Assembly (NCBI GenBank): GCA_003427395.1
Contig: BFEA01000063.1
Span: forward strand, 3,649,547 to 3,674,289
Reading direction: 5' to 3'
Length of the DNA: 24,743 nt
Source: Chara braunii
Taxonomy: Eukaryota; Streptophyta; Charophyceae; Charales; Characeae
Shown: positions 18,839-24,743 of the stretch, in pieces
How positions within the stretch are numbered: the stretch's first letter is position 1
How the letters are laid out: every line of letters starts with the position of its first letter
Program-made: the position numbers and the translations under genes
Notes under the pieces: model-generated
What the model saw: the letters and a program-made list of their open reading frames with translations, nothing else
Databases searched by the model: none
Told to the model about the DNA's origin: nothing

Positions 18839-21010
18839 TTTTTTTCATTTTTTTTTAATATTAGTTTTTTTGGGGGGGAGAGGCTCCATCTTTTGGTGGG
18901 GAGCATCACCTGCTGGAAAGCGGGTCCAGCGTCCCTTATTCAGACTGAACTTGGATACATCAGAGAAAACAATTGTGGGTTATTCGTGCCAGCATTGATT
19001 ACCCTGGGATCGAGGGGATTAACTGAGCAGGAGTGGGGAGGAAGGGGGAACCTCTTTTTTGATATCAGGACACGAAGCTTGAGAGGTACCTGCCAGCATT
19101 GATTACTCTGGGGCCCAGAGGATTGACTGAGCAAGTCATTGGAGAGAGGGGAGAGAACCTCTTCGCCCTGTACCGGGCGGGCGCCAGATATCCGCTATTA
19201 CACACTAGTTCCTTCCTCCCCCCCTTTATTCACTCAGGCGCCAATATTGTAGAATCATGACTGCTTCAATGCTGATCCTTGTCGTCAACCGCCACTGTCC
19301 ATAGTCTTTCGCATCTGCAGGGACCGCCCACCCCCAGGGGGCACTAGGGGTGGATGATGGCCTTTAAGTATCAGATAAGGATTTCTACCAAGGAGAAAGG
19401 GTGTGGGGCGGGAAAGGGTCCGGGAAGTCGGAAAGTGGTCTCATGGGGAAGGAGGACTCGACATTGGTCCACTCATTAAAGAGAAGCCTGTAATCTCTAC
19501 AGGGCTCCTGTTCCTGCTCTGTCCCACTGTTCCGGTCCTCTCCCCACTGTATCTGAGCAATCCATCCCCATTGATTCCCTCCCAACCACTCTGCACAAAA
19601 GTTTGTGAGCGCTCGCTTAATGTCCTGGTTACTGCGAAATGTCTCCAGCTATGTTTTGAGGGTTTGCCATCTGCGTATGAGCTCCAACTGGATCTACTCT
19701 TTGATCCGTTCTATACATGTTTTATGTGAATGAGGAGGATTGAGCCATAGCAGGGTTGTGTCCAGTCAATATCGCCGGCTAGGACTATGGCCAGGGGGTA
19801 TCTCGGAGCATTTTTCGCCATATACGGTCCCACCACCGCCATGTCAACAGTGCCACCGGGCATTGCATAAAGACATGCTCGATGGTCTCATTCCGTTTAC
19901 ATGAGGGGAAGGCTGTTAGGCATCGCTGGCACCAGTTGAGGGTGTTGCAGCCCCCTTTTGTTCCAAGTTTGTGTGGTCAACAAGCCAGGCATTAGTTGGG
20001 AGGCAGCTGTGGGCAATCTGCCACTGCAAAGATGTGACCTTGGCTGGTCTGACCTTGTTGTCAACAAACCATCGGATCGGTGAGATGAAGGAGCGATCTA
20101 TATTTAGATGTTTGGCCCATCGGTCATTTATCAGATCGCGTAACGATCGTTTAGGGCGAAGCATCCTGTATGTGGATTTGACTGACAGGCTATGGAGGTA
20201 GATCATTTTGTTGGTTGTTTGTAACGCTCTTCCGCCAGTCTTCCATTGCCATTCCTGAGGGTCTAAAACCAGTTCCCGAATAGGAGTGTTGGGTAGGAAA
20301 ACACTGTTGTCTTCTCCCTCTCCCAGCACTCTCACCCGGAAGACCTCAGTTTTGTGCCTCCATTCCATAGGGATCCGGGTCCCGGGATCCTATTAGGGAG
20401 TTTCGTGGGCCTATCACATAGTATTCAACCAACACATCCGAGGTTCTACCCTCATGAATTTGGCCAATCTTGGACTGGTCCCCTCTTATCCCAATCCAGT
20501 CTCCCTCCTGTAGAGTGGGTCCCCGCGAGTAGTCTATACCAATCCAGCGGGATGGCATCAATAATTGTATCCAGGTGTTGATCAATGTTGTGGCAGTATC
20601 GCAGAGTGTCGCGAAGTTGGGTGAATGTCTTCCAGTCGTTTCTCAGCTTGTCCCATAGATGTCCTACCCGAAGCACCCCGTGTCTAATACATCCTTTCCA
20701 CGGCGCCGCTGAGCTGCAAAGTGTTTGTCCCTGATGCGGCGTAATCCACCGGTTCCCAAAGAGGTGTTGGCGAAAGACTTTCGCCCATCGATCAGGGGCA
20801 GGTCTGTCCGGGGGTGGGAGCCGTCGCCAACTTTTTAATAGGGATGGCCAAAAATTGTCCACTGTTTGGCCCTGATACTTCCGAGGTATCGACCAATAGC
20901 GGTCCTCCAGCCAGGTAAGGGGATGCACTTCTTGGGTGGTCGGGGGTGCGAGCCGGGCTACATGCTGTAGAGCCAGGGCCTGCCAAGGGAAAGACGAGAA
21001 GAAGTTAAAA
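18839..21010 (-). mobile_element. LINE-B: 5'-truncated L1-type LINE
   Basis: A minus-strand LINE that keeps only the region downstream of the RT. From 21024 to about 20455 it matches the LINE-A C-terminal region (TWLEDRYWSIPR, FRQHLFGNRWIT, IRHGVLRVGHLWD). It then shifts frame near 20450-20370 and continues from 20368 with LDPQEWQWK, LSVKSTYRMLRP, DRWAKHLNI and LPTNAWLVD. The Cys/His block follows (about 19950-19830: WCQRCLTAF, ETIEHVFMQCP, WRWWDRIW) and then the C-terminal tail at 19585-19385. The 3' UTR contains an internal ~120-bp duplication, the hairpin 18930-18912 and an A-rich tail (T-rich 18839-18872). It cannot encode RT. No TSD was identified, and the 5' junction near 21010 is approximate. 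Confidence 0.88.
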
Positions 21011-21370
21011 ACACAGGACCTCAAGTGTCCCTTAGAAAATGATTACGTCTTCTGATGGAATTTCTCATAGGACGTGTCGCTGACAAGGCTGGCGCTCTCG
21101 CTGGGACTGTCGAGCTCTCCCATCGCTAATGCCGCTCCCAGTGCCGAAGCGCTCCCACCACTGCCGCTTGCTCTCCAACCGCTTCCACGACCGCTGTATG
21201 CTCTCCCACTACCCATACCAACTCGGCCGCGGATAGTTCTGCATTCTGCATTACGATCACTTGGCTCCTCTGGGGATTAACCAATGTATTGAGCCAAGGA
21301 GACAACCAGATGCTGGTCCATGAATATGTCCATCTTCAAGATGTATATACTTAAGTTTGGTACAGTCTAC
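21011..21370. other. Unassigned, Gly/Ser- or Pro/Leu-coding low-complexity stretch
   Basis: Codon-scale repetitiveness (ctc/gct-rich) at 21074-21280 yields a Pro/Leu-rich frame on the plus strand and a Gly/Ser-rich frame on the minus strand. Neither carries a motif I recognise. It could be a remnant of coding sequence for a low-complexity protein. Confidence 0.3.
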
Positions 21371-21740
21371 AGGTTAAGTGGTTAAGCGTGGGGCTGCCAG
21401 GATGCCCGGGCGTACAAGCACAAAGGCGCTCCCTAGCCCACTCAAGGGCTAGGTTACACTCGGGGACTTTCCACCATAGCTCTCACACAGCAATGGTGCC
21501 TGGCAGGGTAGGCACGTCTTTAAGAGATAGGAGTCTGTGGTTAGACGTCGTGCTCTACTCAACTGCAAGCCAGGCCACAATTTTGATAAACAGCCAGGCA
21601 GAGCAGCATTTGAGGAAAACCTGGAAAAAGTACATCAGGAGCAAGGTCCCATGAGAAGAGAGCATTGGATTGACCACCTGGATCTGGATGTGTTTTAAGC
21701 AGAGATGACACACAGAAATCGAGAAATGGTCCAATTTCTT
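21371..21740 (+). mobile_element. Possible SINE-like chimera ending in U6 snRNA 3' sequence
   Basis: At 21371-21385 the sequence gttaagtggttaagcg resembles a tRNA A box; a weak B-box-like ggttacactcgg follows near 21452. The middle is unique, except that 21679-21707 resembles 13926-13955. The 3' end (21704-21734) matches the last part of U6 and is followed by a short T-rich run. The tRNA resemblance is weak (B box has two key mismatches), the U6 match is strong. The limits of the element are uncertain. Confidence 0.4.
21704..21734 (+). pseudogene. U6 snRNA 3'-end fragment
   Basis: Thirty-one bases (gatgacacacagaaatcgag and on through aaatggtccaa) match plant-type U6 from GATGACAC to the 3' terminal CCAA with two mismatches and no gap, followed by a T-rich run as at a true U6 end. 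The U6 5' and central parts are absent; what precedes is unrelated sequence. Confidence 0.8.
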
Positions 21741-21922
21741 TTAAGAAGAAAAAAAGAATGGCTCTGACATCTGAAAAGAAATTGATCCCATGCATCCGTT
21801 TCGAAAAGAAAAAAGGGGTAAAAAGCTAACCACCACTGTCCCCAAAACAAAAAGAGAGGAGGAATTCGAGGAAAAAAAAAGGGGGAAAAAAAAGCAAACT
21901 ATAAGCTTCTGATCCGACAGTG

Positions 21923-22345
21923 CCTAAGGGGAAGATCCCACTTCTACCATTTTTCATAAGAACGTAAAAGTGCCACGAAAGGTGGAGGCGCAGCGCACGG
22001 AACGTGAAAGAAAAACGCGACCCCACATGCCCTACATCTGCGGGACTTTTCCTAACGGAGCGGCACTATCTTGTGGCGCCTCAAGGATCCAACGGCCTGC
22101 ACATCAGGAAAAAAAAAGGAAGAAAAAAACAAGGGCTCCTTCTTTCACGATTCAGGGTAGGGGGTGGCCTCTTCAGAAAATCAGAAGAACTACCGCCCCT
22201 GCAATCACGCTCGCGCCTCCATGTACGAGAACGTTTCCACTTCCCTGACGTTCCGGGACGGGATCCAAGTTTCCTGGAAAGAAGTGGGATCCCAAATTTT
22301 GCCTAAAAGTGCCCTGCTTATAAGAAGTGGGATCTGCCCCTAAGT
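21923..22345. mobile_element. Unclassified unit with ~22-bp inverted ends
   Basis: ctaaggggaagatcccactt at 21924-21943 is inverted at the right end (aagtgggatctgccccta, 22325-22342), with about 20 of 22 positions matching. A further gaagtgggatccc copy lies at 22282-22294. The interior is non-coding as far as I can tell. No TSD was identified. Confidence 0.5.
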
Positions 22346-23199
22346 TAGGTAATTTGGTGAAAAAGTTGGACCCCATCACTTTCCGAGGTCAGTGGGTTCG
22401 GCGCTCTGTTAGGGGTACGTTTTCAGGTTATGTGTACGTGGCGCATAGCCCGTGATGAACACTACATAAAATGGAAAGCTCAAGGACCCCTACCCCTACC
22501 TAGAAAGTTGCCGTGAAAATGTGTCGGCCTTTTCTATGTCCACCATTCCTCAGCAGGTTCGTCTGTGTCACCCACATCGGGAGGCCAGGCCATATGGCGG
22601 CCCACAGGAATGCCCTACTTCATAGACGCCCAAAAAAACCCGCCGCGGTAGTTGGGAAAGACCCACCGAACCCNCCTCTCTGGGGACCCAGTTTGCTTCC
22701 CTCCNCCCCCCCCCCCCCNGCCCGGCCCGTTGCCTTCTTTGTATGTAATGCCGGATCAGCGCCTAAAGCATCAATTCAGCAATTAACTATATCAGCAAAT
22801 AGCAGATCATAATCATGGAGTTCGTTATTATTACTGAAATATGCAAAAAAAGAAAAGAAAAGAAAAGAAAAATGTGAAACTGGAGATCATTGCTCATGCC
22901 CCAATAGTTGACAACCAAACCACGTACAACTTACAGGGCTTGGCCCCACCACTCACCAAACGTGCAAACTGGAGGATGAATCTTCTGCAAGACAACGGAA
23001 AGATACACCTATTACACCCGCCCGCCCGAGCATGCCTTTTTCACACTTGGTGACTGGTCCGACGGGGTCCATAAACACCTGGAGCAAGGTCCAATTGCCA
23101 GCCATGGGCTTAGCAATTCAGTAGCCAAGTACACTTTTTCTTCTAGATGTTAGAGTGCTGCTGTGGACAGAAAAGGGCAATAGAAAAAGGCAACAGTAA

Positions 23200-23202
<3 letters not shown>
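22346..23202. other. Unassigned stretch with ambiguous bases
   Basis: Three N calls (22674, 22705, 22720) flank a C homopolymer, so 22660-22735 is of poor sequence quality. An AAAAG-type run lies at 22844-22872. No gene is recognised. Confidence 0.6.
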
Positions 23203-23270
<68 letters not shown>

Positions 23271-23283
23271 TGTGTGTGTATGT

Positions 23284-23329
<46 letters not shown>

Positions 23330-23575
23330 CTACATCTCTACTCTTACTCGTCTTCCACTCTTACTCTCACGTCTCTGTTACTCTTACTGCTCTCTTTCTC
23401 CTCTTACTCCTACTCTACTCCTCTCGTAGTCCTACAGACTCCTACTCGACTCTACTCTTAGTACTCTACTCCTACTCCTACTCTCTTAGTCCTCTCTTAC
23501 TCCTCTCTAACTCCTACTCTACTCCACTCCGCTCCACTCTAATCTTATCTAATCTAATCTACCTCAGACATAAGA
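23203..23575. repeat. Compound pyrimidine microsatellite: (TC)n, (GT)n, (TATC)n, then imperfect CTCTTA/CTACT repeats
   Basis: A pure TC run (23203-23266), a short GT run (23268-23279) and a TATC run (23285-23330) pass into about 245 bp of imperfect tac/tct-rich repeats that end near 23575. The strand is almost entirely pyrimidine plus A. Apparent frames here are low-complexity Ser/Leu/Tyr runs and not genes. Confidence 0.95.
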
Positions 23576-23615
23576 GAATCAAACACCACCAGAAGCCATG
23601 CCCCACTTGTGGAGG

Positions 23616-24012
23616 GGTTTTTTTTTTGTTTTTTTGTTTTTTTAAAACATGCCCCCGCCAGTGTTAGTGGTGCTGATAAGAGCAGACACCACTAACACCT
23701 GGGGTGAGGCTCCATCTATTGGTGGGGAGCATCACCTGCTGGGAAACGGGCCCAGCGTCCCATATACAGATTGAATTTGCAGCATGTCAAATGAAGAACC
23801 GTTGTGGGGGAGTCCTGCCAGCATTGATTACCCTGGCATCCAGGGGATTGACTGAGCAGGACGGGGGGGGAAGGGGGAACCTCTTCACCTTAGAACCGGC
23901 GCCAGATACCTACTGTAACACACTAGTACCTCCCTCCCCCCGCCAGCTTCAATCTGAACTGTCTCTTCCCTAGTACTGTGCTTTTGAAACCATACCACTG
24001 TTCTCCCACCAT
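23616..24012 (-). mobile_element. LINE 3'-tail insertion with 13-bp TSD (397 bp)
   Basis: A direct repeat ccacttgtggagg at 23603-23615 and 24013-24025 brackets a minus-strand insertion made only of LINE 3' UTR. It holds the ccagcattgattaccctgg block shared with LINE-B, the 19-nt hairpin 23756-23738 (arms CTGGG/CCCAG), the gctccatctattggtgggg block, a second, longer hairpin at 23661-23698 (12 perfect pairs plus CTG/CAG and a 7-nt loop) and an A-rich tail (T-rich 23617-23643). It is either an extremely 5'-truncated LINE or a short partner element. The TSD proves that this segment moved as a unit. Confidence 0.9.
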
Positions 24013-24025
24013 CCACTTGTGGAGG

Positions 24026-24359
24026 TTTAGTTGTGGTTTGCAGTTATTTTTCAACATGGTCACACTGTGGTCGTGAGATTATCAGATCCGATGGCAGGGA
24101 CCTGTGTATACTAGAAACCAGAAGAAATCATCTTCAACGGCGGCTTGGCCCCAGTGGTGGTAGACCCGAATTGCACTACCTAATTGTTTTTTGCACCGAA
24201 ACGGATCAAACCCACTCCACCCCACGCCCCTACATTGAAAGCAAGGCCTGTAGGGCCTACCTGTAGGTGGCCACGAGTGTCAGAGAGGGGGAGCCTGTAC
24301 TTCCAACAAAATGAGTCATGCAACATCACTGGTTGTGATGACACCAGTGGAAAACGACC
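24026..24359. other. Unassigned spacer
   Basis: No recognisable element end or gene. Confidence 0.5.
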
Positions 24360-24450
24360 TTAAGTCACCAGTACTTGGCCCATAGATCGGCCGCGGGCCT
24401 TACCTGTTAACATGCCACAACTTTCACGGGTCCGGGAACGCCCGGTAGTG
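24360..24450. mobile_element. TTAA element, copy D: left end
   Basis: Starts with TTAA and a diverged terminus (gtcaccagtacttggccc), followed by internal blocks co-linear with copies A and B (ggccgcgggc, a gttaac/catgcc block, cgggaacgcccggtagtgcg). No right end lies in the window; similarity fades after about 24450. Confidence 0.65.
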
Positions 24451-24721
24451 CGATGGAGGAGGAAGCTGTTGGCCCCCACGGAAATCGCAAATGAACTGCA
24501 GGCTGTCCTCTTGGTTTATAGTGTGCATGTGTTTCCACATGCACAGATGCAGCATAGGCCAGAAATGAAAAAGAAAACAAATGAAAACGAGAGAACGTGC
24601 TGGAACAGGGGGGGGGGAAGACAAAGCTGTACCCACCACTTGGGGGCAGAGTGAGAAAACGGCCTTCAGTGTTGCCAGAGGCCCTCCTCTCAAGGCGGGC
24701 AGGCGGGCACCTGCCAGATCA

Positions 24722-24743
24722 AGGGCCTCGCTCCACTTTTCCC
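24722..24743. mobile_element. Possible left end of a hAT-like element, cut by the window
   Basis: agggcctcgctccac at 24722-24736 repeats the left terminus of the element at 12901-13057 (agggcctctcgctccac) with a 2-bp gap. The rest lies outside the window. Confidence 0.4.

Noticed and set aside
23147-23667. Ser/Leu/Tyr-rich frames
   Set aside because: Translations of the microsatellite block.
1-24743. CRISPR array, LTR retrotransposon, rRNA genes, telomeric repeats
   Set aside because: No regularly spaced identical repeats of CRISPR type, no gag/integrase motifs or LTR pairs, no rRNA core motifs and no TTTAGGG runs were seen.

Overview
The window looks like an intergenic, repeat-packed piece of a eukaryotic nuclear genome. 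I could not recognise a single intact host gene. Nearly everything identifiable is a mobile element or its debris: decayed LINEs, non-autonomous retroelements with target-site duplications (TSDs), a tRNA-derived SINE, TTAA-bounded inverted-repeat elements, foldback elements, U6 snRNA fragments and microsatellites. The LINE proteins have the plant L1-type layout (endonuclease-RT linker, RT, a W...P...GGLG block, then a zf-RVT-like Cys/His domain), and the U6 fragments match plant-type U6. A land plant or streptophyte alga with a large genome is the best guess; a charophyte is possible but unproven.

Layout. 1-900: microsatellite and unassigned sequence. 894-1833: LINE 3' fragments and tails, minus strand. 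1803-5990: the longest LINE copy (LINE-A), minus strand, frameshifted, with the RT FADD box replaced by FTNN. 6075-7200: a further LINE fragment split by a 0.7-kb TTAA-bounded element. 7230-9690: GC-rich unassigned DNA. 9694-10386: a second TTAA element. 10703-10760: a U6 core fragment. 11214-13420: a diverged ~192-bp tandem repeat broken up by a foldback element that itself carries a SINE. 13539-14593: a cluster of small retro- and foldback elements and a 151-bp mini TTAA element. 14610-15270: a diverged direct repeat. 15540-16565: a 1-kb non-autonomous retroelement with a 16-bp TSD. 16582-18838: unassigned. 18839-21010: a 5'-truncated LINE (LINE-B). 21371-22345: a chimera carrying the U6 3' end and an inverted-repeat unit. 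23203-23575: pyrimidine microsatellites. 23616-24012: a LINE 3'-tail insertion with a 13-bp TSD. 24360-24743: the ends of two more inverted-repeat elements.

The most interesting signal ties these elements together. A 19-nt stem-loop (6-bp stem, 7-nt loop) recurs nine times in the 3' tails of the LINEs and of otherwise unrelated short retroelements. Its two loop-proximal base pairs vary between copies by paired, compensatory changes. This suggests an RNA structure under constraint, most simply the tail recognised by the LINE reverse transcriptase and borrowed by non-autonomous partners.
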